Source: Flavobacteriaceae bacterium
Lineage (GTDB): Bacteria > Bacteroidota > Bacteroidia > Flavobacteriales > Flavobacteriaceae
Assembly (NCBI GenBank): GCA_023262185.1
Contig: JALRDO010000006.1
Span: 1-64,000 of the forward strand
DNA length: 64,000 nt
Direction: 5' to 3'
Shown here piece after piece: positions 30,504-40,226 of the stretch. How positions within the stretch are numbered: the stretch's first letter is position 1; each line of letters starts with the position of its first letter. Under the pieces are notes generated by a model that was given only the letters and a program-made list of their open reading frames with translations, did not search any database and was not told where the DNA came from. The translations under genes and the position numbers were made by a program.

Positions 30504-31561
30504 ATGTTTACCCTATACAACGCACAGATCGATGCGATCGCTTTGCATCGCGTCGGCAATAAAAGCCGTAACGAACCCTTCATCTTTCTAAAGATCATCT
30601 TCAACTGGATGACGAGATTAGTGTACTGCTAAAGCAATACTTCTTCTCTCCCTTTAATTAGAAAGAAGTAAATTATTACTGCTTTTCTCATGAGGTAGAA
30701 TTAGAGTACCATACTGTATATCAGGCTATACGTCGCATTTTTGAAAATCCACAAGAACTGCACGAACAGAGTAAAGACATTGCATCTCACCTCTACGAGC
30801 AATCAAGGCACGCACATATCAATAACGGCGAGCTTTACGTTGCCCATTTTAGTGAGGTAAGACTAGACAATGAAAAAATCGATGCGATTGGAATTTTTAA
30901 GAGTGAAGTCAAACAAGACTTCTTTGAATTCAGCTGAGAGAACGAAAATCTAAATATTCATTTGCGCAGGGGTATCTCTACCCAAAAGCTGGATAAAGGG
31001 TGCCTGATCTTTAATACTCAGGCCGAAGAGGGATATAAAGTACTCACGGTAGATCGCAATCGTTACGATGCCAAATATTGGCCAGAGACCTTCTTGTCTA
31101 TAGCTCCGCTCACTGATGAGGTCTATTTCACTAAAAACTATCTCAAGCTCTGCAAAGAATTTGCAAAAGATGTGGTTCTTGAGGCAGAAGACAAGCAGCA
31201 AGAGGTACTATTCATGAATCGTGCGATGAATCACTTTGCTTCTCGCGACACTTTTGAAGAAACTCATTTTCTCAACGATGTGATTAAGAATCCAGCGCTT
31301 ATCCCAGAGTTCAAGCACTACAAGACCGAACGCGGTCCTAGATACAGTATAGAAGATGTTTCGTCATTTGGCATAGCCAATCAGGCGGTAAGCGAGGCAA
31401 GAAGAAAATTCAAAAACCAAATTCACCTCGACACCAATATTCACATTAAACTCGATTTCATTAACCCAGAATCGGCAGAAAAGTTTGTTGAGAAGGGATG
31501 GGACGAGGAGCGTCAGATGTACTATTACCTCTTGTATTTTAACAAAGAAAACAAGAGTTAA
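30504..31561 (+). pseudogene. Broken nucleoid-associated protein gene (37-kDa NdpA/YejK-like family)
   Basis: Reading across three lesions gives a full bacteroidotal nucleoid-associated protein of about 350 aa. ATG 30504 opens MFTLYNAQIDAIALHRVGNK, then a 1-nt loss between 30579 and 30587 moves the frame. In the new frame the sequence continues SKDHLQLDDEISVLLKQYFF, a TAG at 30659-30661, EVELEYHTVYQAIRRIFENP, a TGA at 30935-30937, and then an intact block from about 30962 (RGISTQKLDKGCLIFN; DFINPESAEKFVEKGWDEE). The last 199 codons could still be translated from TTG 30962. All lesions are in the 5' 440 nt and the rest looks well conserved, so recent decay or local sequencing error are both possible. 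The 3' end overlaps the convergent gene by 4 nt. Confidence 0.8.
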
Positions 31562-32613
31562 AGCGCGGTAAGATCTCTGTAATTTCTAATTACGAATAGT
31601 AGAGCGAGTTCTAGTATCACACCCATCGAAGGTGCGGTTTCAAAACGCGGATCACCAGTAAAATGACTAATCTGTTTTCCGAGGGTTTGCACCTGTTCTG
31701 AGGTCGATAGCACATCTGCTTTAGCAGATTCTACAAGGCGGCGAAGCTGGGCTTCTGCACCCAAGGCACGCTTTGCTAATGAAGACCGCTCTTCTCGCTT
31801 GTACTGAAAGACGGACTCCTTTTTAAGATGCTGTTTAATAAGTTCCATCATTCCCTGGTTTTCTGGAAAAAACTGAGGGCGATACACCTTTAAATCACCT
31901 TCGTAATTCTGCTGATCAAAATCGATAGCTCTAATCTTGTGAATGACACTGTCAAAATCGTGGACAGGAATAACTACATAGTTATAAGCGCGCATATCTC
32001 CTAAAAGACGAATCATAGAGCGCTCATTGAACTTTACAAACTCTTTGGCGAGCTGAGCGCGTTGACGCTCGCTGCAATGAGGTAAGTACTCTTGAATAAA
32101 AACATCTCCCGGAATTCCGGCAATATGTTCTTCGATAAGCGTATCGTTAGAAACCAGAAAGTTCAAATTGTAGGGCGAAAGTAAATGCTCTAATTCTAGC
32201 CCGTATATGCGAGAAGCGTCACTCCTTTTGACATAGAAATAAGTGTAGTTGTCATTCATTACATTACGAATCTTGATTCGAAAGGGTTTCGAATTACCGA
32301 AGGTGCAATAATCAATAGCGTCCACAGAAAGGTCTTCGAAAATTGCATCGCTTCCGTCAGAATGTAGAATAGAATATATCATCTTTAGCGACAGGTCGAG
32401 CTCCTTTCGTTCTTCTTCAGAATAATACACCCGAACCCATAGGGTATCCTCTTCATGCTGATTCAAAACGGCTACAGATCCTGTGAAACGCATCAAATCA
32501 TCGTAATGCACAGGCACTTCTGTACTGCGTTTATAACGATCTAAGTAGCGTTGCAGCGTATCCGAAATTGGATAACTGGGCTTTTTAAATACCATTTGAG
32601 GCGCTTCGCTCAT
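31558..32613 (-). CDS. Conserved protein of unknown function
   Basis: A soluble 351-residue protein without signal peptide. ATG 32613 (MSEAPQMVFKKPSYPISD) is preferred over an upstream in-frame start at 32772, because that extension overlaps uvrB's start and reads like noise (Cys/Arg-rich). Visible features: an acidic/aromatic N-terminal half (DTLWVRVYYSEEERKELDLS), a central block IRAIDFDQQNYEGDLKVYRP whose DFD resembles a metal-binding kinase-like motif, and a hydrophobic C-terminal segment (GVILELALLFVIRNY). I recall uncharacterised flavobacterial proteins of this style, but cannot assign a function. Divergent from uvrB with a 60-nt gap. Confidence 0.7.
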   Translation of the reverse strand: MSEAPQMVFKKPSYPISDTLQRYLDRYKRSTEVPVHYDDLMRFTGSVAVLNQHEEDTLWVRVYYSEEERKELDLSLKMIYSILHSDGSDAIFEDLSVDAIDYCTFGNSKPFRIKIRNVMNDNYTYFYVKRSDASRIYGLELEHLLSPYNLNFLVSNDTLIEEHIAGIPGDVFIQEYLPHCSERQRAQLAKEFVKFNERSMIRLLGDMRAYNYVVIPVHDFDSVIHKIRAIDFDQQNYEGDLKVYRPQFFPENQGMMELIKQHLKKESVFQYKREERSSLAKRALGAEAQLRRLVESAKADVLSTSEQVQTLGKQISHFTGDPRFETAPSMGVILELALLFVIRNYRDLTAL

Positions 32614-32673
32614 AGGCTTAAGATACTTTGTTTTATAAAAATGATTGCGACAGAGGATTGCTATTTTTACAGA

Positions 32674-34656
32674 ATGAAGTTTGAGATTCAATCTACATTC
32701 AAACCTACCGGGGATCAGCCCGAAGCTATTGCGGCGCTTACAAAGGGTATTACCGAAGGTGATCCACATCAAACTTTATTAGGAGTGACGGGTTCAGGAA
32801 AGACCTTTACCGTCGCAAATGTCATTGAATCCGTACAACGACCTACGCTTGTATTGGCACACAACAAAACCTTAGCCGCTCAACTTTACGCTGAGTTCAA
32901 GCAGTTTTTTCCAAACAATGCCGTAGAATACTTTGTCTCTTACTACGATTATTATCAGCCTGAAGCCTATATTCCCGCAAGTGGTACCTACATAGAAAAA
33001 GATCTAAGCATCAATGAGGACATCGAAAAATTGCGCTTAAGCACCACCTCATCTTTGCTTAGTGGAAGAAGAGATGTGATAGTAGTTGCTTCAGTATCAT
33101 GCCTTTACGGTATTGGTAACCCTATCGAATTTCAAAAGAATGTCATACGTATTCAGCGCGGACAAGTTATTGCGCGTACACAACTTTTAAAGCTACTCGT
33201 GCAATCGCTGTACGCACGGACCACCGCAGATTTTTCTAACGGTAACTTCAGAATCAAAGGAGATGTGGTTGATGTGTTTCCGGGTTACGCAGACTACGCT
33301 TTCAGAATTCATTTCTTCGGTGATGAGATCGAAGAGATTGAAGCGATTGATCCTGTGAATCAAAAGGTGATAGAACTTTATGAACAACTGACTATCTATC
33401 CGGCGAATATGTTTGTCACCTCACCTGAGGTTTTACAAAATGCAATCCATCAAATACAAGATGACCTTGTCAAACAGGTGGCCTATTTCAATGAAATCGG
33501 AAAGCCTCTTGAAGCGAAGAGACTTGAAGAGCGGACTACCTTTGACCTCGAAATGATGCGAGAACTCGGGTATTGCTCAGGAATTGAAAACTATTCACGC
33601 TACTTAGACGGGAGGGCACCTGGAACTCGTCCCTTCTGTTTACTCGATTACTTTCCTGAAGACTACCTCATGGTAATCGATGAAAGTCACGTGACCATTC
33701 CTCAAGTACATGCGATGTATGGAGGAGACCGTTCACGTAAAGAAAATTTAGTTGACTATGGCTTCAGACTCCCTGCTGCCCTAGACAATCGACCCCTAAA
33801 ATTCGAAGAATTCGAGACCCTTCAGAATCAAGTGATCTACGTTAGTGCAACCCCAGCCGATTACGAAATGCAATTGTCGCAGGGAGTTTTAATTGAGCAA
33901 TTGATCCGCCCCACAGGTCTCTTGGATCCCATAATAGAAATCCGTCCCAGTAAAAACCAGATAGACGATCTAACCGAAGAAATTCAACAGAGAGCCGAAA
34001 AGGACGAACGGGTTTTAGTGACTACATTGACCAAGAGAATGGCAGAAGAACTCACCAAATACTTAACTCGAATTGGAATCAGATGTCGCTATATACACAG
34101 TGACGTAGACACCCTTGAACGCGTCGAAATCATGCAAGATCTAAGGCGCGGACTATTCAATGTGCTCATTGGTGTAAATCTGTTGAGAGAGGGGTTAGAT
34201 CTTCCTGAGGTATCATTGGTTGCCATTATCGATGCCGATAAGGAGGGATTTTTGAGAAGCAACAGGAGTTTAACACAGACGGTTGGAAGGGCGGCACGAC
34301 ATCTCAACGGCAAGGCTATTATGTATGCAGATACAATTACACAAAGCATGCAAGAAACTATCGATCAGACGTCCTATCGAAGAGAAAAACAAGAGGCTTA
34401 TAACAAGGAGCACGGCGTCACCCCTACGGCATTGAATAAACCCTTAGACAATACCCTGCGAGCCCGTAAGACACAGAGCGAAGAGAAGGAACTCAGACCT
34501 CTAAGCGAGAAAGAAATTGCAAACCTCAGCAAGGGAGATATTGACACACAAATCAAAAATACGCGTAAGGCAATGGAAAAGGCGGCCAAAGAACTCGACT
34601 TTATGGAGGCAGCCCGCCTTAGAGATCACCTCAAACAACTACAGGCGCAACAGTAA
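32674..34656 (+). CDS. uvrB: UvrABC excinuclease subunit B
   Basis: Damage-verifying helicase-like subunit of nucleotide excision repair. Walker A GVTGSGKTFTVANVI, the beta-hairpin region YYDYYQPEAYIPASGTYIEK (shown to 20 residues), DESHVTIPQ, and helicase motifs LREGLDLPEVSLVAI and QTVGRAARH. The C-terminal UVR domain (AMEKAAKELDFMEAARLRDH) that contacts UvrC is present. ATG 32674 begins MKFEIQSTFKPTGDQPEA, the normal start (660 aa); upstream in-frame codons to 32551 lie antisense to the neighbour and are rejected. Stops 4 nt from the convergent sucC stop. Confidence 0.97.
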   Translation: MKFEIQSTFKPTGDQPEAIAALTKGITEGDPHQTLLGVTGSGKTFTVANVIESVQRPTLVLAHNKTLAAQLYAEFKQFFPNNAVEYFVSYYDYYQPEAYIPASGTYIEKDLSINEDIEKLRLSTTSSLLSGRRDVIVVASVSCLYGIGNPIEFQKNVIRIQRGQVIARTQLLKLLVQSLYARTTADFSNGNFRIKGDVVDVFPGYADYAFRIHFFGDEIEEIEAIDPVNQKVIELYEQLTIYPANMFVTSPEVLQNAIHQIQDDLVKQVAYFNEIGKPLEAKRLEERTTFDLEMMRELGYCSGIENYSRYLDGRAPGTRPFCLLDYFPEDYLMVIDESHVTIPQVHAMYGGDRSRKENLVDYGFRLPAALDNRPLKFEEFETLQNQVIYVSATPADYEMQLSQGVLIEQLIRPTGLLDPIIEIRPSKNQIDDLTEEIQQRAEKDERVLVTTLTKRMAEELTKYLTRIGIRCRYIHSDVDTLERVEIMQDLRRGLFNVLIGVNLLREGLDLPEVSLVAIIDADKEGFLRSNRSLTQTVGRAARHLNGKAIMYADTITQSMQETIDQTSYRREKQEAYNKEHGVTPTALNKPLDNTLRARKTQSEEKELRPLSEKEIANLSKGDIDTQIKNTRKAMEKAAKELDFMEAARLRDHLKQLQAQQ

Positions 34657-34660
34657 AGCG

Positions 34661-35854
34661 TTAAGCCAATACGGCCTTTACTTTGTCTGCAGCTTCTAGG
34701 AATTGTACCGCTGAGTGTACTTCGAGCCCTGAATTGTCAATGATTTCTTTGGCAAGTTCTGCGTTCGTTCCTTGAAGGCGTACGATGATCGGAACATTGA
34801 TTTGATCTGCCATATTCTTGTATGCGTCTACAATACCATTGGCTACGCGATCGCATCGAACGATTCCTCCAAAAATATTTACCAAGATCGCTTTCACATT
34901 AGGATCCTTCAAGATGATTCGGAATGCCTCTTCAACGCGTTTGGCATCCGCTGTACCTCCAACATCTAAGAAGTTTGCAGGCTCGCCTCCGGCCATTTTA
35001 ATAAGATCCATTGTTGCCATTGCAAGTCCGGCACCATTCACCATACAGCCCACATTACCGTCGAGATCCACGTAATTAAGACCAATAGCTTTTGCTTCTA
35101 CCTCCACAGGATTTTCTTCACGGATATCGCGCATCTCAGCATAAGCCTTACGTCGGTATAAAGCGTTGTCGTCTAGAGTCACTTTTGCGTCTACAGCAAT
35201 CACACGATCATCAGAGGTCTTTAGCACAGGATTGATCTCGAAAAGACTTGAATCACTTTGCTCGTAAGCCTTGTACAAGGCGGTCACGAAGCGTGTCATT
35301 TCTTTAAAGGCTTTTCCATCTAAACCTAGGTTAAAGGCGATATTACGCGCTTGAAAACCAGTAAGTCCAACAGAAGGGTCAATTTCTTCAGTAAATATTA
35401 AATGTGGTGTTTTTTCGGCTACCTCTTCAATGTCCATTCCTCCTTCAGTAGAGTACATGATCATATTGCGGCCCGTAGCGCGATTTAATAACACAGACAT
35501 GTAGAATTCAGAGGTATCGCTAGGACCAGGATAGTAAACATCCTCAGCAACAAGAACTTGGTGAACGGTTTTTCCTTCTGCAGAGGTCTGCGGAGTCACC
35601 AATTGCATACCGATGATCTGATCTGCTAATGATTTAACGTCCTCAAGTGATTTAGCGAGTTTCACTCCTCCACCTTTACCACGGCCTCCCGCGTGCACTT
35701 GAGCTTTAATTACATGCCATGAAGTACCAGTTTCTTCGGTCAATTTTTTAGCAGCGTCTACAGCTGATTCTGGAGTATCAGCCACAATTCCTCTTTGAAT
35801 ATCAACGCCAAAGCTGGCTAAAATCTCTTTTCCTTGGTACTCGTGTAAATTCAT
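34661..35854 (-). CDS. sucC: Succinate-CoA ligase (ADP-forming) subunit beta
   Basis: TCA-cycle enzyme producing ATP from succinyl-CoA. ATP-grasp domain: MNLHEYQGKEILASFGV, QVHAGGRGKGGGVK and FEINPVL; CoA-ligase domain: MVNGAGLAMATMDLIKMAGG, NFLDVGGTADAKRVEEAF, VNIFGGIVRCDRVANG. ATG 35854 gives 397 aa, the family length; the in-frame start at 35905 adds an unrelated leader. The alpha subunit (sucD) is not in the window. A perfect TATTTTTG -7 element lies 23 nt upstream. Confidence 0.96.
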   Translation of the reverse strand: MNLHEYQGKEILASFGVDIQRGIVADTPESAVDAAKKLTEETGTSWHVIKAQVHAGGRGKGGGVKLAKSLEDVKSLADQIIGMQLVTPQTSAEGKTVHQVLVAEDVYYPGPSDTSEFYMSVLLNRATGRNMIMYSTEGGMDIEEVAEKTPHLIFTEEIDPSVGLTGFQARNIAFNLGLDGKAFKEMTRFVTALYKAYEQSDSSLFEINPVLKTSDDRVIAVDAKVTLDDNALYRRKAYAEMRDIREENPVEVEAKAIGLNYVDLDGNVGCMVNGAGLAMATMDLIKMAGGEPANFLDVGGTADAKRVEEAFRIILKDPNVKAILVNIFGGIVRCDRVANGIVDAYKNMADQINVPIIVRLQGTNAELAKEIIDNSGLEVHSAVQFLEAADKVKAVLA

Positions 35855-35877
35855 GATATCAGTCTTTTTGCTGGGCA

Positions 35878-35885
35878 CAAAAATA
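35878..35885 (-). promoter_or_regulatory. Candidate -7 promoter element of sucC
   Basis: The minus strand reads TATTTTTG (TAnnTTTG), 23 nt ahead of the sucC ATG at 35854, within the 184-nt divergent interval between sucC and lysA. Confidence 0.45.
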
Positions 35886-36038
35886 GAAAAGAGGCACGAA
35901 TGCACCTATGGCTCTTATGCTTTAATTAGAAGTTGAAATGTTTTAAATAAAACAAAATGTGATATTCATGATAAAACTTCACAACAATACAAGATATTCG
36001 GTTGAAGCATAGTAATTTGCATCACTTTTTTAATTGAT

Positions 36039-37274
36039 ATGAGTTCACAACCACCATTTGAAGCGATCGCTCGTAAACACGGAGCACCGGTATACGTTTA
36101 TGACGCCCATGTAATCAGTGCACAATACAACAGGCTAAAAAACGCCTTTAGAAAAGTTGAACATCTAAAACTTCACTATGCAGTAAAGGCCAATTCAAAC
36201 CTAAGTGTGCTACGCCTCATGCACCAGTTAGGGGCCGGACTAGACACGGTGTCTATTGAAGAGGTTCGTTTGGGCTTACGCGCAGGAGTGGCTCCAGAAA
36301 ATATCATCTATACCCCCAATGGGGTTTCTATCGAAGAACTCGAAGAAGCCAGAAGCCTTGGGGTACAAATCAATATCGACAACCTATCGGTTTTAGAATT
36401 GTTCGGTCAACGCTATCCTGAAACTCCAGTTTGTGTGCGCATCAATCCGCATGTCATGGCGGGCGGAAATGCCAACATTTCAGTCGGACATATTGATTCA
36501 AAGTTTGGGATTAGCATTCATCAAGTTCCCCACATCTTGCGCATCGTAGAATTGACCAAAATGCGCATAAATGGGGTACACATGCATACCGGCAGTGATA
36601 TTTTGGACATTGATGTGTTTCTGCATGCTTCAGAGATTTTATTTGAAGCGGCTACTCATTTCAAAGACCTCGAATTCATTGATTTTGGAAGCGGCTTTAA
36701 AGTACCGTACAAAAAGGACGATATTGAGACCCCCATTGAAGAGCTCGGAGAGAAGCTAAGTGAACGCTTTAATGCCTTCTGCGAAAAAATAGGAAAGCCG
36801 TTGACCCTTTCCTTTGAACCGGGTAAATTTTTAGTGAGTCAAGCCGGAACCTTTGTGGCCAAAGTGAATGTGGTAAAACAAACCACTTCTACGGTATTCG
36901 CAGGAGTAGATTCTGGTTTTAATCACTTGATGCGCCCTATGCTCTACGGCTCTTACCACCACATAGAAAACATTAGTAACCCCAAAGGAAAACCCCGTTT
37001 TTACTCGGTGGTGGGTTACATCTGTGAAACTGATACTTTTGGCAGTAATCGCCAAATCGCTGAGATTACAGAAGGTGACTTGCTGGCCTTTCACAACGCC
37101 GGAGCATATTGCTTCTCTATGTCGAGCAACTACAACTCTAGGTTACGTCCTGCAGAAGTATTATGGTACAATGGCGAAGTGCACCTGATTCGCTCTAGAG
37201 AAACTTTTGAAGATCTCTTAAAAGGACAAGTCGAGGTCGACCTTACCGCAGAGGCAAAAGTTGAAACCGTTTAA
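36039..37274 (+). CDS. lysA: Diaminopimelate decarboxylase
   Basis: PLP enzyme that converts meso-DAP to L-lysine. The PLP lysine is in LHYAVKANSNLSVLRL. Further family blocks are VRINPHVMAGG, GVHMHTGSDI, the phosphate-binding glycines of FIDFGSGFKVPYK, LSFEPGKFLVSQAG, and VVGYICETDTFGSNRQI with the C-terminal substrate cysteine. FHNAGAYCFSMSSNYNSR holds the tyrosine near the active site. Length 411 aa. It is followed after 15 nt by a thioredoxin-like gene, probably co-transcribed. Divergent from sucC. Confidence 0.95.
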   Translation: MSSQPPFEAIARKHGAPVYVYDAHVISAQYNRLKNAFRKVEHLKLHYAVKANSNLSVLRLMHQLGAGLDTVSIEEVRLGLRAGVAPENIIYTPNGVSIEELEEARSLGVQINIDNLSVLELFGQRYPETPVCVRINPHVMAGGNANISVGHIDSKFGISIHQVPHILRIVELTKMRINGVHMHTGSDILDIDVFLHASEILFEAATHFKDLEFIDFGSGFKVPYKKDDIETPIEELGEKLSERFNAFCEKIGKPLTLSFEPGKFLVSQAGTFVAKVNVVKQTTSTVFAGVDSGFNHLMRPMLYGSYHHIENISNPKGKPRFYSVVGYICETDTFGSNRQIAEITEGDLLAFHNAGAYCFSMSSNYNSRLRPAEVLWYNGEVHLIRSRETFEDLLKGQVEVDLTAEAKVETV

Positions 37275-37289
37275 TCGTATCTTTACGAT

Positions 37290-37817
37290 ATGAAAAAACT
37301 CCTGTATCTAGCGTTTTTTATAAGCTTCGGACTCTCTACACTTAGCGCTCAAGAAGAAACCATTAAATGGTTAACTTTTGAAGAAGCAGCTGCTCTAGCA
37401 GAAGCAGGGAGTACTAAGAAGTTTTTCATCGATGTATATACCGATTGGTGTGGCTGGTGTAAGAAGATGGATAAAGAAACCTTCAATGACCCCAAAGTTC
37501 GGGCCTATATGTTGGCGAACTATCACATGGTGAAGTTCAACGGGGAACAAGCAGAGCCCATCACCTATAAAGGTGAAACCTATAGCCTTGTCGGATCGGG
37601 AAGAAGTGTCTATCATGAACTCGCCTACGCGCTTTTACAAGGAAATCTGAGTTATCCGACCGTAGTATTTATGAGTGAAAAGTTTGAGGTGTTAACGCCT
37701 TTAGCCGGATACTACCCCGCAACCCCATTTTTGCAAATTGCCACTTATTTTGGAGATTCGCTCTTCGAGACAATAACGTGGAAAGACTACGAGGCAACCC
37801 TCGAAAGCACTAAATAA
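37290..37817 (+). CDS. Exported thioredoxin-like protein
   Basis: A 175-residue exported protein with a signal peptide (about 1-20, ending TLSAQ) and a thioredoxin fold whose active site reads DVYTDWCGWCKKMDKETF; the CGWC pair is the redox centre. This resembles the DUF255/thioredoxin_7 type found in Bacteroidota periplasm. LSYPTVVFMSE contains the cis-proline of the fold. Likely role: disulfide reduction or isomerisation in the envelope. It follows lysA by 15 nt and is convergent with guaB with a 7-nt gap. Confidence 0.85.
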   Translation: MKKLLYLAFFISFGLSTLSAQEETIKWLTFEEAAALAEAGSTKKFFIDVYTDWCGWCKKMDKETFNDPKVRAYMLANYHMVKFNGEQAEPITYKGETYSLVGSGRSVYHELAYALLQGNLSYPTVVFMSEKFEVLTPLAGYYPATPFLQIATYFGDSLFETITWKDYEATLESTK

Positions 37818-37824
37818 CACTACG

Positions 37825-39300
37825 CTAGCGACGACTGTAGTTCGGCGCCTCTTTGGTAATCGTCACGTTGTGAGGATGGCTCTCATTGATTCCGCTAGCA
37901 GTAATCTTTACAAACTTTCCGGAATCTTTAAGGGTTTGGATGTCTTTGGCTCCGCAGTAACCCATTCCGGCTCTTAGTCCTCCAATGAATTGGTGCATGC
38001 TCTCATAAAGGTCTCCTTTGTAAGGTACACGCCCAACGATTCCTTCAGGGACTAATTTTTTGATGTCGTCTTCAACATCTTGAAAATAGCGGTCTTTACT
38101 GCCCTTCTCCATAGCCTCAACCGAACCCATTCCTCTGTACGATTTAAACTTACGCCCTTCGTAAATGATTGTCTCTCCTGGAGATTCTTTTGTTCCGGCC
38201 AGCAATGATCCGAGCATAACACTGTCAGCCCCAGCGGCAATTGCTTTTGGGATATCACCGGTAAATCGAACCCCACCGTCAGCGATCACAGGAACACCAG
38301 AACCTTTTAAGGCCGCAGCAACCTCTAACACAGCAGAAAATTGAGGAAACCCTACCCCTGCAACCACTCGCGTGGTACAAATAGAACCAGGTCCAATACC
38401 TACCTTAACAGCGTCTGCACCAGCTTCAACTAAATACGTAGCGGCATCAGCCGTAGCGATGTTTCCGACAACGACCTCAAGTGACGAGAACTCCTTTTTA
38501 ACTTCTTTAAGGATGTGTACTACTCCTTTACTATGACCATGGGCCGTATCAATAACGATCGCATCAACTCCGGCAGCCACCAAAGCTTCAACTCGATCAA
38601 AGCTATCAGGGGTTACCCCTACTGCCGCGGCGGCTAATAAACGACCGTATTGATCTTTATTTGCCTTGGGCTTTTGCGTCAGCTTTGTTATATCTCTAAA
38701 CGTAATTAAGCCCACCAATTGAAACTGGTCATCCACTACGGGCAACTTTTCAATCTTGTGTTCTTGCAAAATCACCTCAGCCTCTGCAAGCGTTATGCCC
38801 TTTGGAGCGGTAACTAAATTTGTAGAGGTCATAACTTCGGTGATAGGTCGCTCGTTATTCTTTTCAAAACGCAAGTCGCGGTTCGTCACAATCCCAACAA
38901 GCTTACCTCTATTATCAATAATCGGAATACCTCCAATGCTATGTTCTTTCATACCTGCCTTCGCATCCATCACAATAGCATCGGTTCCAAGAGTGACCGG
39001 ATCCAAAATCATCCCAGATTCGGCACGCTTCACACGCCTCACCTTCATAGCTTGCTCTTCAATGGTCATATTCTTGTGCAGCACTCCGATACCCCCTTCT
39101 CTTGCCATGGCAATAGCCATTTTCGATTCGGTAACGGTGTCCATAGCCGCAGACACAATAGGAACATTAATTCTGAGGTTACGCGTAAATTGAGTCGTGA
39201 TATCGACCTCTCGCGGTAGCACTTCTGAGTAAGCAGGAACCAGTAAAACGTCGTCGTAAGTAAGGCCTTCGCCTACTATTTTAGAGAGATGTGCTTGCAT
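37825..39300 (-). CDS. guaB: Inosine-5'-monophosphate dehydrogenase
   Basis: NAD-dependent oxidation of IMP to XMP, the committed step to guanine nucleotides. [20 protein letters not shown] opens the barrel. Two CBS domains are inserted at about 95-205 ([32 protein letters not shown]). The catalytic cysteine is in [13 protein letters not shown], and the flap contains [11 protein letters not shown]. Length 491 aa is normal. The ATG sits inside the right arm of a perfect palindrome that also touches the -7 element (see separate entry), suggesting dedicated control. Three minus-strand nucleotide genes (pyrD further upstream) lie in this area. Confidence 0.97.
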   Translation of the reverse strand: MQAHLSKIVGEGLTYDDVLLVPAYSEVLPREVDITTQFTRNLRINVPIVSAAMDTVTESKMAIAMAREGGIGVLHKNMTIEEQAMKVRRVKRAESGMILDPVTLGTDAIVMDAKAGMKEHSIGGIPIIDNRGKLVGIVTNRDLRFEKNNERPITEVMTSTNLVTAPKGITLAEAEVILQEHKIEKLPVVDDQFQLVGLITFRDITKLTQKPKANKDQYGRLLAAAAVGVTPDSFDRVEALVAAGVDAIVIDTAHGHSKGVVHILKEVKKEFSSLEVVVGNIATADAATYLVEAGADAVKVGIGPGSICTTRVVAGVGFPQFSAVLEVAAALKGSGVPVIADGGVRFTGDIPKAIAAGADSVMLGSLLAGTKESPGETIIYEGRKFKSYRGMGSVEAMEKGSKDRYFQDVEDDIKKLVPEGIVGRVPYKGDLYESMHQFIGGLRAGMGYCGAKDIQTLKDSGKFVKITASGINESHPHNVTITKEAPNYSRR

Positions 39301-39326
39301 GCAATTATAGGATTAATTGCATGCAA
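39295..39326 (-). promoter_or_regulatory. Perfect palindrome over guaB start and promoter (operator or leader hairpin)
   Basis: Two 13-bp arms (39295-39307 and 39314-39326; TTGCATGCAATTA on the plus strand and its exact reverse complement) flank a 6-nt spacer. Each arm holds the self-complementary 10-mer TTGCATGCAA. The guaB ATG (39298-39300) is within one arm. The other arm overlaps the last 3 nt of the -7 element. If transcription starts 4-7 nt after that element, only part of the repeat is transcribed, which favours a DNA operator over an RNA hairpin. Confidence 0.6.
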
Positions 39327-39331
39327 ATGTA
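39324..39331 (-). promoter_or_regulatory. Candidate -7 promoter element of guaB
   Basis: The minus strand reads TACATTTG, a perfect TAnnTTTG match, 23 nt before the guaB ATG and overlapping the palindrome by 3 nt. No convincing -33 TTTG at the usual distance. Confidence 0.45.
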
Positions 39332-39353
39332 CTCAATTAATTCGTCCTGAGGG

Positions 39354-40226
39354 CTATAGATATGCACTAAATAGGCGCTTGGCATGATTATAAGCCACCT
39401 CAAACGAGGCGTGATTCAGATTGAATTCCTCTTTTTGAGCGGTAAGAAAGCTGATCAATTTCTCGGTTGGAATATTTCCTACTAACCCATCTGTAGCCAT
39501 AGGACAGCCGCCAAAACCCTGTATAGCACCATCAAATCGTCTACAGCCTGCGAGATAGGCGGCCTCAACGTGAGCCTTCCATTGGTCTGGACGCGCATGC
39601 AAATGTGCTCCAAAAATCAAACCCAAATCACCCAAACGGCTTACCATAGAGAAGACCTCGTGAATGCGTTCTGGGTTTGCGCTGGCATAGGTATCTGAGA
39701 GCGACAGGGTGCGTATCCCTATAGCCGCTAGACGCTCAACCCAATACAATAACACCTCGAGGTTCCAAACTTCTCCATAGGGATTACCAAAGCCCATAGA
39801 CACATAAACAACAAGCTCCTTAGATCTTCTTTGGCAGGCATTGTGGATGCGCTCCAGCACTGTGAAAGCCTCTTCGCGTGAGGTATGCGTATTGCGCATT
39901 TGAAAGATCTCTGACAGTGAAAACGGAAAACCAAGTACATCAATGTATTGGGCATCCAAAGCGTGTTCAGCTCCTCGGTAATTCGCCACAATAGCTAGTA
40001 AGCGTGTTTTTGAAACCGAAAGATCTAAACCGTTCAAGACCTCATTGGTATCGGCCATCTGAGGCACGGCTTTAGAAGAGACAAAGCTTCCAAAGTCTAA
40101 ATAATCAAAATCACAAGAGAGCAATTGCTGTAAGTAAGCGATTTTTTCAGACGTTGGAATCAATGTTTTAATCCCTTGCATCGCGTCACGCGGACATTCA
40201 ACTAGACTTACCATGGGCGCGTTCAA
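39354..40226 (-). CDS. Hydroxymethylglutaryl-CoA lyase
   Basis: Cleaves HMG-CoA to acetyl-CoA and acetoacetate in leucine/ketone-body catabolism. HMGL-like TIM barrel: [12 protein letters not shown] at the N-terminus, [62 protein letters not shown] with metal-ligand histidines, and the catalytic cysteine loop [20 protein letters not shown]. Length about 290 aa. The start is ATG 40226 or the internal Met5 (40214); both overlap the end of pyrD (by 29 or 17 nt), implying coupling. A short 53-nt gap separates it from guaB downstream. Confidence 0.92.
   Translation of the reverse strand: MNAPMVSLVECPRDAMQGIKTLIPTSEKIAYLQQLLSCDFDYLDFGSFVSSKAVPQMADTNEVLNGLDLSVSKTRLLAIVANYRGAEHALDAQYIDVLGFPFSLSEIFQMRNTHTSREEAFTVLERIHNACQRRSKELVVYVSMGFGNPYGEVWNLEVLLYWVERLAAIGIRTLSLSDTYASANPERIHEVFSMVSRLGDLGLIFGAHLHARPDQWKAHVEAAYLAGCRRFDGAIQGFGGCPMATDGLVGNIPTEKLISFLTAQKEEFNLNHASFEVAYNHAKRLFSAYL

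Noticed and set aside
32551-32673. Upstream extension of uvrB to 32551, and of the opposing gene to 32772
   Set aside because: Both longer readings overlap each other, are Arg/Cys-rich and lack conservation; ATG 32674 and ATG 32613 give standard N-termini.
38756-39193. A 145-codon open frame on the plus strand inside guaB
   Set aside because: It is antisense to a well-conserved coding sequence and lacks any family motif or promoter; it reflects codon bias of guaB.
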